A stretch of 64,000 bases of DNA from Aedes albopictus (lineage: Eukaryota > Arthropoda > Insecta > Diptera > Culicidae), in the NCBI RefSeq assembly GCF_035046485.1, contig NC_085137.1:346632505-346696504 (forward strand), written 5' to 3'. The notes beneath the pieces were generated by a model, which was given only the letters and a program-made list of their open reading frames with translations, ran no database searches and had not been told where the DNA came from. A program made the translations under genes and the position numbers. Every line of letters begins with the position of its first letter. The stretch's first letter is position 1. Shown piece by piece: positions 22,865 through 33,894 of this stretch.

Positions 22865-23970
22865 TAGCGTGGTTCAAAAAATCGTTTTTGCTCCACACCG
22901 CTTATTCGATTCCTATCCAGATTATATGCCTTCTCCCAAAATTTGAGCTCATTTGGTTGAAAATTGAGACTGCACAAGCCCATCAAAGTTTGTATGGGAA
23001 TTACTATGGGAAAATGATGTTTTTCATTCAATCGACCGTAGCATTTCCCCAAGTGCCCTAGTGGGTTATTCGACCCTTGGTAATCCTAGGCTACTCTATC
23101 AGCTACAACTTTGCAGAAGACCGCATTCAAATCGGACGCCTCATTAATTACCGATTTTAATCCAGAATCGAAATCTTTACTCACGATGGTTAAACTAATC
23201 GGTGGGCATCACTGCATTTTGCAGTGGAACATAGTAGCCATGATTTCAGTGTGCTATCTTTGGCGCCATATGCAGCAATGTTGCCTGCTGGGAAGCTAGA
23301 GGATCACTGTTAAAGTTTGAACAGTTAGATACTAGTATGGGACAAACATCAAATTCTCGCTCCAGTTGACTTTTTCGATTCCATTTAGGTCCCATATGAA
23401 CTGTACAAAATTTCAGCGCAATCGGTGAAACTATAATTTAGCGCAAGCGGTTTAAAGTTCTCATAGGATTTACTATGGGAAAAGTTACACTTTCAAACAA
23501 AAAATCCCAGAGGTCGGCCCTTGTCTCCTTAATTCAAATCGATCAACGTTTCTTGTAGAAAAATCATTTATGAAACATTCTTTCGAAGACCGCAAAACAA
23601 TTGGATGCTTGTGGAAAAAGTTATTGATTTATTACCGATTAGTGATCCAACGAACGGCTTTTCGTTCTGTTTTATCAGCAGCACTGCTGCTGCCGTTGCT
23701 GCATGGGGTGGCGGGTGGCATCACCACCCCCAGAAACAGCAGCAGCCAAGGCAGCAGCTACAGTGCTGCTGATAAAATAAAACAATAAGCCGTTCGTCGG
23801 ATCACTAATCGGTAATAAATCAATAACTTTTTTCACAAGCATCCAATTGTTTTGCGGTCTTCGAAGGAAAGTTTCATAAATGATTTTTCTACAAGAAGCG
23901 TTGATCGTTTTGAATTAAGGAGACAAGGGGCGACCTCTGGGATTTTTTGTTTGAAAGTGTAACTTTTCCC

Positions 23971-24038
23971 TTTTTTTTTTCCTCCCCTGTTGGGGAAATT
24001 AAGCCACTGCGTCCAATAGGCTGAACTTTTGTGGCATG
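23971..24038 (-). mobile_element. 68-bp retroposon stub with poly(A)
   Basis: Extra sequence relative to the opposite arm, flanked by AACTTTTCCC (23961-23970 and 24039-24048). On the minus strand it ends in a ten-base poly(A) preceded by CCCCAACAGGGGAGG. It looks like an extreme 5' truncation of a LINE or SINE 3' end. Confidence 0.75.
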
Positions 24039-24225
24039 AACTTTTCCCATAGTAAATCCTATGAAAACTTTGAACCGCTTGCGCAAAATTATAGTTTCAC
24101 CGATTGCGCTGAAATTTTGTACAGTTCATTTGGGACCTAAATGGGATCTAAAAAGTCGACTGGAGCGAGGATTTATTTTTTCCATACAAGCGTGTCCCAT
24201 ACTATTAGATACAAAACGATAACTA

Positions 24226-24438
24226 GGGTCTGGGACCATTTGGGCAGGAGCACCTATTTTGGGCACTTGCTGCTGTAGCTCAGTCAATTTTCAGCCAATT
24301 GACTTAAATTTTGGAATACGGTAAGATACGCACAGTATCTAGCCATGTACAAAATTTCATATCAATTGGTTTGAATTTGACTGAGTTATAGCAGCAAGTG
24401 CCCAAAATAGGTGCTCCTGCCCAAATGGTCCCAGACCC
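24226..24438. mobile_element. 213-bp TA-flanked MITE
   Basis: Inverted ends of about 50 bp start GGGTCTGGGACCATTTGGGC and are flanked by TA on each side, the Tc1/mariner target duplication. Non-coding. It is absent from the opposite arm of fold-back element A, hence younger. Confidence 0.8.
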
Positions 24439-24879
24439 TAAATAATGAGGCGTCCGATTTGAATGCGGTCTTCGGCAAAGTTGTAGCTGATAGAGTAGCC
24501 TAGGATTACCAAGGGTCGAATAACCCACTAGGGCACTTGGGGAAATGCTACGGTCGATTGAATGAAAAACATCATTTTCCCATAGTAATTCCCATACAAA
24601 CTTTGATGGGCTTGTGCAGTCTCAATTTTCAACCAAATGAGCACAAATTTTGGGAGAAGGCATATAATCTGGTTAGGAATCGAATAAGCGGTGTGGAGCA
24701 AAAACGATTTTTTGAACCACGCTAGTAAGCACCTCAGCGTATGAAGACGGTGAACGACCGACGAACAAAGCGCGCTTGCAAGCTGCAGCATGTACAGCGC
24801 AATAGCTGGTAAAAGAGAACCAGAGAACGCGTTTGATTCCGTCTGTTCTCGTCGACAACAGCGGTAGAACTGGTCCATA

Positions 24880-25046
24880 GGGGCTGTCCATAAACCACGT
24901 GGTCATGAGGGGGGGGGGGGGGAGGGGGGGTTTCGGCCAAAGACCATTTTGTATGGACGAAAAAAAAATTTTGTATGGACTAATGACCACGCGGGGGGGG
25001 GTTGAGAAGTCCCAAAAAAATGACCACGTGGTTTATGGACAGCCCC
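24880..25046. mobile_element. GGGGCTGTCCATAA MITE, copy 1
   Basis: Inverted ends GGGGCTGTCCATAAACCACG with G-rich and C-rich inner arms. Flanked by ATA (24877-24879, 25047-25049). 3-bp duplications suggest PIF/Harbinger-type mobilisation. It sits inside the 13-bp duplication of the ORF1-only retroposon. Relatives are at 57323-57498 and, diverged, at 37901-38067. Confidence 0.8.
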
Positions 25047-25054
25047 ATACTGTC

Positions 25055-25480
25055 GTACGCCGCCTTAGTCGATGAATAGGTTTGATTGCAGCTGCCATTG
25101 GCATTTTCGGAGCATTTGAAGATCTGGTCGTTGTCGAGCGACCATTGACGAAGCCGCGTTGATAACTTCCCACAAACTCATTTACTTTATGTGAAAGATG
25201 ACGGAAAATAATTTTGGGATAGCATTTTGCAGGCGGCATTCAGAATTGTGATCGCTTCGAAGTTGTCACATTCCCACTTGTCACCTTTTTTGTAGGTGGT
25301 GCATATGACCCCTTCCCTTTCCCTCCTCCGGTAGCTGTTCGGTCTCCCAGATCCTGACTATTAGCCGGTGCCGGCAAGTGGCCAACTTTTGCAGCCCCAT
25401 GTTGATGAGATCCGCTGCGATATCATCGTTACCAGCTGACTTGTTGTTCTTGAGCTGCTGGATAGCATACTAAACTTCAC
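25055..25480 (-). pseudogene. RTE-like reverse transcriptase fragment
   Basis: Read on the minus strand in shifting frames: SAGNDDIAADLINMGLQKLA, HRLIVRIWETEQLPEE, then IPKLFSVIFH, and VNEFVGSYQRGFVNGRSTT. The last is the RTE-clade LSPLVNEFVGxYQxGFxxGRST motif. Frameshifts and stops are frequent. The 5' neighbour of this piece was separated from 21717-21768 by the retroposon insertion. Confidence 0.7.
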
Positions 25481-26139
25481 ATCAACGTGGGAGTTGGTTC
25501 ATTGTTGCTCTCTGCTGGAGTGATGTAATCGAAGCGTACCTGTAAGCAGTTTGGGGGTCGCGAAACAAAGTTTGGAATACTATGATCTACTGTATCTACA
25601 CCCGTTGCCGAACCAATTGTTCCTCTGGCTCCGTTCAACAAACCCAATATTGGTCTCAGCTGCGTTGTTGATGGCTGCTTTTATCGTAGGAGAAAGTGGG
25701 GTAAGACGTAATTTTTCAATCTTTCATCGTTTTATATGAAAAATACCCTAATTTGTAAGGCTTTTAACGTGCTAACAGCATCTAGACAATATTTGCTTGA
25801 TGTTTCAGTTCATCGATTTTTAGCAATTTTAAAAACTGGTCCATCATTTTTCAGCCATTTCCAACTCACAATGATGCAAATTATCACCTCACGAGTGCTC
25901 ATACAACTTACTTATCAACTGTAGTTTTATCGCGTGCGATTGAACTGTGCACTGATGAGCGATGATCAGAGGCAAAGGAATGGCTAAACGAATACACTGG
26001 AACCTCTTTTTATGCACATGGCTGGGACTGCATAAATTAAAAATGTGCATAAATTAAAAAAGGCATAAAAAGAGGCAAATTTGTGCATAAATTAAGTTTG
26101 GGCTTTAATTAGAGGATCTAGTTCACGAGAACAGGTCTT
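25481..26139. other. no gene; small fold-back sequence at 25995-26116
   Basis: AT-rich sequence. At 25995-26116, CACTGGAACCTCTTTTTATG is answered by GCATAAAAAGAGG and further GCATAAATTAA repeats, resembling a pogo/Tigger-type MITE end. The second end is not clean. Confidence 0.35.
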
Positions 26140-26630
26140 GCTCCTGGGCAGTTGAGATGGGGCTAAGGGGGTTTCCAGAAAGTTACCATAGAGTCCAAAA
26201 ATGGGGTTCCAAGGGGCTTCAGGGGCGTTTTAAGGGGTTGTTTCGCGGGATTTGAGGAGCCTTTTAAGGACGTTCAGTCAAGATTTTTTGGTGTTTTCAT
26301 GGGATTACGGGGAATTCTGGGGTATTTCAATAGTATTAAGTGGGTTTCAGGGGCGTTCCAAGGGGCTTTAAGGGCAATTCAAGGGATCTCAGGAGCCTTT
26401 AACGCCCTTTAAGAGGTTTGAGGGGCGTTTGAAGGTGTTCCAGAGTCTGCTCTAAAACTTCCTGTAATGCCTCAAAAATCCCCCGTAAACTCCCCGGGGA
26501 CCCCATGTAACGCACCTGAGATGCTTCGAAAGCCCTGAGAACTCCTCCGTAACGCTTCCGTAACGCCTCTGAGTCCCCTGAAAATGCTCTGAAACGGCTT
26601 GAAATGCCTCCAAAATCCCCCTTCAACCCA
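26140..26630. repeat. G-rich then C-rich degenerate minisatellite
   Basis: 26190-26400 repeats GGGG-led words (GGGGCGTT, AAGGGGCTT, CAGGGGCG). From about 26400 the complement prevails (CCCC and ACGCCTCTGA-type words, TCCGTAACGC twice). It looks like one repeat family in two facing orientations. No coding signal. Confidence 0.5.
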
Positions 26631-26634
26631 GCAA

Positions 26635-26997
26635 AGCCACCCCGTTCCTGCGTGTGGTTCAGGTCTAGGGATCTTCCAGACGCCTCTCTCAGGTGAGCAT
26701 TCTAGCTGCAGTTCATCTACCGTGCCTGATGAGTCTTTTATTCCCAGCTTAACCGAGATGACAACGTTCAATAGATCGTTGTCCTTATACTACCAAAACG
26801 TCAGGGGCCTGCGCACAAAAACGGATCAACTTCGCTTGCAGCTATCGAACACAGACTACGACATACTGCTGTTCACTGAAACGTGGCTTCGTCCGGATAT
26901 CAACAACGCAGAGTTATCTTCTGATTACGCTATCTTCCGCTGTGACCGCAACGAGTTTGCATACAACGACCTTCTTACATCAACATATGAGGATTAG
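26635..26997 (+). pseudogene. N-terminal endonuclease fragment of a LINE
   Basis: From the Met at about 26758 it reads SLSLYYQNVRGLRTKTDQLR, then DYDILLFTETWL and AIFRCDRNEF, the first third of an APE-type LINE endonuclease (N of QNVRG and E of TETWL are the metal-site residues). Homology ends at about 26960. The upstream 26599-26750 carries no recognisable domain. Confidence 0.75.
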
Positions 26998-27900
26998 GGT
27001 AACGGTTGAATTTTGGACCCCTAGAGGACTTTAGTTTGAATTAAAGTCGAAATCAAACAGATTCAGAGGGTATTTAAGGCTCAAGCATCCGTCATCATTT
27101 TTCGGAAGCAGAAAAGCAGTTTTTTCGCTGCAAATCAAAACAAAGACCACGCAAATGTATTCACTGTATTCTATTCCTCATGTGGAACACAGTGAATCCA
27201 TTTTTTAAAATTAAAACCTATTAAAATCCTGTTGTTAATGCCAAACTGAGGTGTAACAGTTTTATAACAACTAACAAAATGAAAACAAACGTCATAATTA
27301 GTCGAAACTTGCGAAACCAATTTGTAACTGAAGTATAATCTGATTGTTTCAACGAATCTTAGTTACAACCGTTTACAAACCAAATCAACCAAAACATTGA
27401 TTCTGATTGTTATAAACATGTTGCACCGGGAACTTATTTAGAACATAACGAACAATTTGACAGGAGAGGTAGAAGTTCCAAAATGTAAGACAAAATGTTT
27501 TTGTGATCATGAAAAATAAAAAATCAATAGATGAAGCTGTGGGTAACAATCAGAGCGGAGTACATATGCATCTGGTGTAAATAGACGCCTGATGGACAGC
27601 TGGCGAGAACCATCATCAGTGACCGGAGCGGCAGCGATAAAATTCAGCTAAGTTAACCGTATTTCTTTTGTATTGTGTGGATGAAGCACGCTGGGGTGAC
27701 ACGATTGGAAGGTTGGAAGTGGTGAGCAAATGAAAAACAGTAACGCTGCTTATGACTAATTGACCACTTATCGAATATTTGAATGAACCATAATATATCT
27801 TCGTCATTCCATGTGATGCTAGCGTATCACTGGGAAAGGGTAATACCATTTTCCATTTCAGATTTGTAATCGAACACCCGACCCCCAACAAGGAACAAGA
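26998..27900. other. no gene seen
   Basis: AT-rich. 27060-27200 (CCGTCATCATTTTT, AAAGCAGTTTTTTCGC, GTATTCACTGTAT) resembles parts of the MITE at 39032-39261, so a diverged relative is possible. Confidence 0.3.
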
Positions 27901-28287
27901 TGGGAAAGGAATCAAGGAGCTGATTCAACGCAACCAACAATATGTTGTGCACCTGAAAACGTTGACCAAACGTATCCTATACACTTTACCCTTCCACTAA
28001 TAACACCCAAATTCCCGTGACACCTAGGCCAGAAAGGATGTAGAGGTCTCTATGCACTTTCTTAGGTGTCCAACTAATCTTCCTTTCCCATCCCTCAGCT
28101 GTCGCAAGGACGTGGCCAGGACAGCACTCGACCGTTGGAGGATTGTGTCAATCTTGTCTAAGAGTCATGGATTAGCCCCAAATCTTTGTGCTTTGGTAAC
28201 GGACAGGAAGGATGCAACCCTCATAACAGCGGTCCAGGACTGTACCACCTACGAATTTGTGCGACTTGCTTAATGCTAATGCTAATG
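27900..28287 (+). mobile_element. 3' end of a LINE with TAATGC tail
   Basis: A GC-richer segment (GTCGCAAGGACGTGGCC, GGTCCAGGACTGTACC) ends abruptly in GCTTAATGCTAATGCTAATG at 28267-28286 followed by A-rich DNA. Short tandem tails of this type terminate many LINEs. No coding domain is preserved. Confidence 0.5.
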
Positions 28288-28968
28288 AAAAATAAAAAAT
28301 GCACTATAAATAAACTGTAACTTTTTCTTCATAAATTTATCCAATTTATTCCAAATTTTATAAAATTAAAGTGATAAAATAGAAAAAAAAATCTGATTGA
28401 AAGTATAATATTGACCCAATAAAAAAAATCTGCCTTATTTTCGCAGTACTGAACGACTAGTACCTACCACTGGAAAGATTTTAATATATGGAGTTTTGAG
28501 AAATGTAACGTAACGTACAAAAATATTAGGAGTTTCCCACGAAAAAATTTACAATGGGGTTACATTTTTTACAAAAAACATGAAATTTTCGTTACATTCA
28601 TTCTTGTCGACGTAAATGGGAAGTACACGTCCAAGTGTCTGCTTTTTTGGTTATTTATGTCCTGCATGGAAAATTCAAACTACCTTATTTTGGGTCGATT
28701 TTACCCTAAAATGATTATATCAAATTGATTAGTTTCCCAAAATTAGGTTGTTTCCTCTCTCCCCCACAGATGTTGTCGTAAATAAACAGTGATGCGTCTA
28801 TCCAATGGGGGTCTTCGAGGCCAATAAGCTAATTTTGGGCAAATGTAGATTCTCCCAAATTTGGGTTGAATGAAGGGGGTCTTGGGTTGAGTTTACCTAC
28901 TGTTGAGTATATTTTTAGCTGGAGGTAAAGGCAATTTACCTTGCGTGAGTTTAATCGATTCACTCACC
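28288..28968. other. no gene seen
   Basis: AT-rich and without a supported open frame, RNA or element boundary. Confidence 0.4.
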
Positions 28969-29622
28969 CAAGCAACACCTGCAACATCATCTAGATTGTG
29001 GCTTTCTATGCTTTGGTCTAAAAGGTTTGCATTAGAAGCACATGAAACTTCCATCTTGTCAATTGAGTTGCATTTAAACTTCGAAATTCGTAAAGTTGTG
29101 GCTTTGTTTCATAGAAATCATAAATAACCACGTGTTTGACATCGATTCGGCGAGGCGGAGCTTACATATTCCTCGCAAGTGGTAATACAGTTAGCTCACA
29201 TTAAAAGTGCAATGTAACATGCATGAAACATCTAACTCTGGTTTGTTTGTTCAGATTAGGTTCCAAGAGCGTTACAGAAAACTTGAGCGTCTTTTAATTT
29301 TGACAGACTTGTGACAATGAAGGTGCAATAAAGTCACAAGCAACTTCAGTAGCTTGCGTTGAGCAGCGATTCTCTCACAGAGCTCTTGGTGTAGTATGCA
29401 AGGTCTGTAGATAATACTCCTGGTGTCCATGGTTCGAGTCTGGACGTTTTTTTCATTTTATTTATCATTCCCCCTCGTTTATGTTGCATAAGAATTCAGA
29501 ACCTGCGCTTTTTGGGTTCCAGATAAGAAGCAATTGTGTTCTGTTGTCCGTGATACAGACAGTGAATAAATTGCACTAAGGTTGCTGTTACTGACTTAGA
29601 AACAAGTCGTGTTGCTTGGGCA
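28969..29622. mobile_element. TIR element with an internal tRNA-like module
   Basis: CCAAGCAACAC at the left is inverted at the right (GTGTTGCTTGG, 29612-29622). The same end occurs again at 30301-30313, so the true right border may be the farther one. No coding capacity and no clear target duplication. Confidence 0.45.
29380..29450 (+). other. tRNA-like Pol III promoter module
   Basis: CCATGGTTCGAGTCTGGACG contains a B-box match (GGTTCGAGTCT) inside a short stem, followed by a T run (a Pol III stop). A weak A-box-like segment lies about 45 bp upstream. It does not fold as a complete tRNA. A SINE head is likelier. Confidence 0.4.
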
Positions 29623-30335
29623 AATGTTGACTTATTGGGCCGAACTATGGGATTGTGTCAAAAGAATCCTATTTTGGGTAGTTTGGCGGTTCCGTGTACC
29701 GCGTGCAGCATTATTGTACTTTATCAATGCGGATTCCCATGATTTATCAAATAGTATCTTTCTAAATTCTAAAATATATGTTCAGCATTTTACGGGTGCA
29801 TTTAATAAGCTGCTGAAATGCACTCCGTCAAAGCAATATGGCGAGTTAATTTTTATCACAAATGCCTAAATTTTCACTCGCAAAATGATAGGTAGAATGA
29901 GGCGCGTTGAGAATACGGAGCTAAAATGCGTAACTTACCGATAAATCTGGAACGGCAAATTGACGTTCTCGGTCAGCCTTATTTGCGGTATATTTATGCA
30001 CACAATTTATTAATCACATGAACGAAACTGTTGATGCATAATAACTGGCAGTGACGAATGTGGTGACTAGCTGACTAGTTGTCGAATCGTTCCCCATTTT
30101 TTAAGTCGACTATAAGTTGTATCTTGGTTATAATTGAATTGCGTATCAAAACCGTTCATATCACGAATGGATGTTTTATATTGGCTCCACCTCTTGCGCT
30201 TTTTTGGTTGCTATTTGGTCGTTAATAAAACGATTGGTTCAAATGGCATAACTTTCAATATAGTTGCATACAAATTACAGGAACTTATTAATGTCCAAGT
30301 GTGTTGCTTGGGCATGAAGGAACCACGGCTGAAAT
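29623..30335. other. no gene seen
   Basis: AT-rich. Contains the extra CAAGCAACAC-type end at 30301-30313. The short frames at 29609 and 30134 show no domain. Confidence 0.4.
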
Positions 30336-30339
30336 TTAT

Positions 30340-30830
30340 GAAGATATTTCTGGAAGCATCCAGGACGAATTCGCCAATGCATCCCTTTATACCTCGGCAG
30401 GAATACCTGAAAGAATGCCGATTGTAATCCGAGGATAAACCAATAAAGGAATCTCAGAATAAATCGCGGGAGAAATCCTTAAAGGAGTTCCGGAGCCCTT
30501 GAGAAAAGCTGAATAAATCTAGGGAGGAATCTCTACAGGTAACCTAAAAAATCATGAAATTATTCCATAAAAAATCAATGAAGGAAATCAAAAAAGGATC
30601 CCATGAATAATCTTGCGAAAAATCCGTGAAAGAATCCTGAAAGAAATCCCGGAATAAATCCCTTAAGACATCCGGGGACGAACGAATAAAGAAATCCCAG
30701 GAGGAATCTCTGATAGAGTGCCTAAAAATATCCCTGATGGAATCGCGGAAGAATTCCCTGAAAAAATCCAGGGAGGAATCAATAAAGAAATCCCATGAGG
30801 GATCTTTGAAGAAATCAAGGGTGAGTTGTT
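30340..30830 (+). repeat. decayed 12-bp minisatellite
   Basis: Consecutive 12-bp words such as TGGAATCGCGGA, AGAATTCCCTGA, AAAAATCCAGGG at about 30738-30775. The minus-strand frame across it has a strict four-residue rhythm (RDIFRHSIRDSSWDFF), as a 12-bp unit dictates. Confidence 0.7.
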
Positions 30831-33180
30831 TATTTCGATAGGTTCGGTGCGGATTGTAAACAGTCGGGCAGTCAGGGTGAGAAGTAGTGGATAAGTAGTG
30901 GAATCCACGTTCTGTAGTATTGCAAAGTTGACAAAACAACATTCCATTTCTTGCACGATTACCGTCATTAAGTGACTGGTACCGTCATTGACTTTACAGA
31001 TGTTCAGGCCACGAGTGATGTATATTCAGAACATTAAAAGAAAAAAAAATATCTTTTTTTTTTCGAATAGAACCATTTGGACAAATAATTCTGCGTATTC
31101 TATTATCGCTCAGTTTGGTCTGGCATTCTGCTCCATTGTTGCTGCCCCGGAAGAAAAAGGACGTTCCACGCAATTGGATAACAAATTTGGCTAGATTCGT
31201 GCCAAGAATGTATGAATTCAACAAGTGTTCATTCCACACTCCGGCGGCAAAGTTCCAATTTTCCCCGAGATGGGACCAATTGAAGGAGCTAGGCGCTATG
31301 TATTGCCAACAGTCTTAAGGCGGGTCGCGTCGCATCGCGTGCCTCACAGCCGTCGTCGTTAGCGAAAATAGTTTCTCTTGGCTCGGGCCTCAAGTGGAAA
31401 AACTTCCAATTTCTTGCGCTACCTACCAACCTACCTACCTAGTAAAGATCGTGTGTCGTCGCTGTGCAGTGCATACGTAATCCTCCGGATAGAATAAGGA
31501 AATCCCTTCCCAATCTGCTCCGAGAACCGGGAATTGCACTCGCAGAAGGAGGAAAGTTCTGTCGAATATAAGGAGTCTCGTTGGGATTTGCAAAAACGAA
31601 ACCCTCAGGAAGAAAAACCGAATAACTGGTGCTGATATATGCGAATCACGACAATTCAGAGACGCTGCTCGTTTCCGGAGTGAAAGCAACAAGATTAAAT
31701 TATGGCGACTGGGGATCACCATTTGGGGGAAAATACGGAAGTTTTGAAAATTGAATGTTTAGAGCGGTGATGTTTCATGGGAGTTGTTGCTTCGTCTATA
31801 TGAACGAAATAATAATAAAGTTATGTGATTTTTTAACCGAACAATGGAACTACAATAAACAACGTTGAACTAAGAAACTATGATGTTGTCAATGTAAAAG
31901 TAAAAGTGTTTGTGAATGCAATTGATTCCTTGGTTGTTAACTTAATAAACTTTATCTGCCACGCAGTCCCATCGTTCATTCCATCTGTATTTCTATCAAA
32001 CTAGTCTTTATTCGAAGACTATTTTATTAAAAAGACGTGGAACTTGGTATGTAAGGTGGTACTTTTGTATCAAAGTTTAACAGTGTGTTCTTGCTAGTAT
32101 GAGAATTTACTCACACCATCATGAATAGTTCCACCTTGATCCGTGAGCTGCGCTGCTAACAGTGACTCCCGATTTCCACCAGTGCTGCGAGTCTTCTTGA
32201 TGAAGTGGTTTTTGGTTTATTTTAAGTGGTATGAAATGTGCTAGTATTAGTAGTTTTCATATTTAGTAACAGTAACAGCCCCTTAGAAAACTACCGTTAG
32301 TGATCCAAAACTGGTTCCGGGTGTCCCGCCGGAATTGTTCAATTGTCAACCCATGCATGCAACGCATCGATTCGCGGATTTTTAGGTAACCTGATGAACT
32401 GTTGACAAGAAAATTGTCTCAGACCATATTTGGGGCAAGCGGTAATGTCATGGAATTGGTTCCAGGTGTCCCGCTGGAAGTGGTCAAACGTAAAATTGAA
32501 CCAAACTCAAGCAAGCGGCACATAAAATAAAGGAATTATAAAAGTGAAACGTGGATTTTTCGATAGCCTGGTAGACGTTGGGAAATGGTCAAAGTCTTCA
32601 CATTTGCAAGAGTACAAAATCGTGACCAAAGTGAATTCAGCAAATCACATCATTTCATATTCCTGCGCTGTAAATATATAGTAGGATGCATCAACGAGGG
32701 TGTTGAAAACACTTTGTCAAAGATCGCAAAGTGATCTACGATTGTGCCTAAAATTAAGGTGGCCAAGCAGTCAACTGAAAGTTCTGATATTTTTCATCTC
32801 TGTTTTGTCTTTGAATATAGCATCAGAATATGTGCCATGATTAAGTTTCCCAAATCGATGATGACTTTGTTAAAATTGTTGCTTTTCCATATAAAATGTC
32901 CTAAGGATTCAGGAACATTTTGGTTTACGTAGACGGAAAGACCATGAGTACAAATTCGACGAGAAAGGCACTATCACCACTAGGTGGACTAATCTGTTTT
33001 TTCTTCAAACTTATAACTATAGGAATTATAACTATAGGACACCTTATGCATCTAGTTTCATATAAGTCTAATACTTTAAAAACTAAGACACCAGAATCAG
33101 CCGAATGCCGAAACTCACGCGTGAGGAAAACTCATGACAGCTGAAAAAAAAAATTGTGTCCGGTCACAGGCATCGCAAGC
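30831..33180. other. 2.3 kb without a recognised gene
   Basis: Mixed composition. 31320-31560 is GC-richer. Open frames are under 105 residues and show no family motif. 32330-32470 has two related phrases (GGTTCC(A/G)GGTGTCCCGC, at 32312 and 32459), a small dispersed repeat. Confidence 0.4.
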
Positions 33181-33685
33181 TAAAGGGCGAACATGAAATT
33201 ATTGCAACATTTACAGCAGGCTGTAACTTTTTTCCCGGTGGACAGAAATAAATAAATTTTTGTACAGTTACTCTATGAAGTATATTGTTTACATCCCGTA
33301 AATTGCTTAGTCGTGTGGTTTGTTACGGTAAAGATGGAAGTGATTAAAGTGAAAATGAGTGAAAAAATTTTGCACACTCCAAGCTAGATCCAGAGCTGTA
33401 CCATCGTGCTTTGAATCAACATATGGTGTAAGATTGTAATTCACCCGTCTTAAAAGGGGAAAATAAGTCTAAAGGTTGGTTGGCTTTGGAGCAAAAGCGC
33501 GGAAAAGAAAATGTTCGTGTACCACGAAAGTACGTCATCTGTTCAAGCGATCTATGGCCGACCTTTCGTCAAATGCGTGAGGGGAATCCCCCTCCTGAAC
33601 TGCAGTTCGACAATGATGACAGGTGTCATCATCGAACCCTTCGGAAAAGGCAAGATGGAGAAGGGCAGACTTTCGATCCCTCGAT

Positions 33686-33694
33686 TATAAAAGG
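33686..33694 (+). promoter_or_regulatory. TATA-box-like motif
   Basis: TATAAAAGG lies in a GC-richer context (33480-33760), followed 90-200 bp later by AATAAA-like words. It could belong to a captured LTR or host promoter. There is no independent support. Confidence 0.25.
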
Positions 33695-33886
33695 CCTCGA
33701 GAAACGTCACCACGCTCTCTTTGACATCTGACTGGATCACCCATGGAGCCATCTACCTTTGAGTGGAAATTATATTCTGTGTAATACCGTAAAGTGAACT
33801 GAATTTGAACTAGTAGTAATTTTAAGTTAGATGAAATAAAGTAAAGTGAAATGCAAAGTTGAAATTAAATAAAGTGAATCTAAAAA

Positions 33887-33894
33887 CTCTAAAG
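33887..33894. repeat. 8-bp target duplication CTCTAAAG (left)
   Basis: Identical to 35342-35349. Confidence 0.9.

Larger units (their letters stand above)
22865..24724. mobile_element. fold-back element A, hAT-like, long inverted arms
   Basis: Ends are TAGCGTGGTTCAAAAAATCG in inverted orientation with an 8-bp duplication (GTAAGCAC), as expected for hAT. Arms of about 0.8-0.9 kb pair along their length around a GC-rich centre (23690-23770, CAGCAGCACTGCTGCTG-type repeats). Two later insertions occupy the right arm (23971-24038 and 24226-24438). There is no transposase. A second copy is at 56446-58340. Confidence 0.85.
21782..24871 (-). mobile_element. ORF1-only poly(A) retroposon with 13-bp TSD
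   Basis: On the minus strand it starts AGTTCTACCGCTGTTGTCG at 24871, contains one RNA-binding-type ORF1, and ends with AATAAATAAA and a poly(A) of about ten residues at 21782. GGTCCATACTGTC flanks it at 21769-21781. At the other side the same 13 bases are split as 24872-24879 plus 25050-25054 by a MITE. Without its nested hAT-like element the insertion is about 1.2 kb. It has no RT, so it must have moved in trans. Confidence 0.75.

Noticed and set aside
22864..23052. conserved 62-residue protein, repeated at 24537-24725
   Set aside because: The arms of fold-back element A, also present in copy B, explain the repetition.
33480..33731. gene in the mariner-like element
   Set aside because: The 83-residue frame has no transposase motif and no homology that I recognise. 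Composition alone does not support coding.
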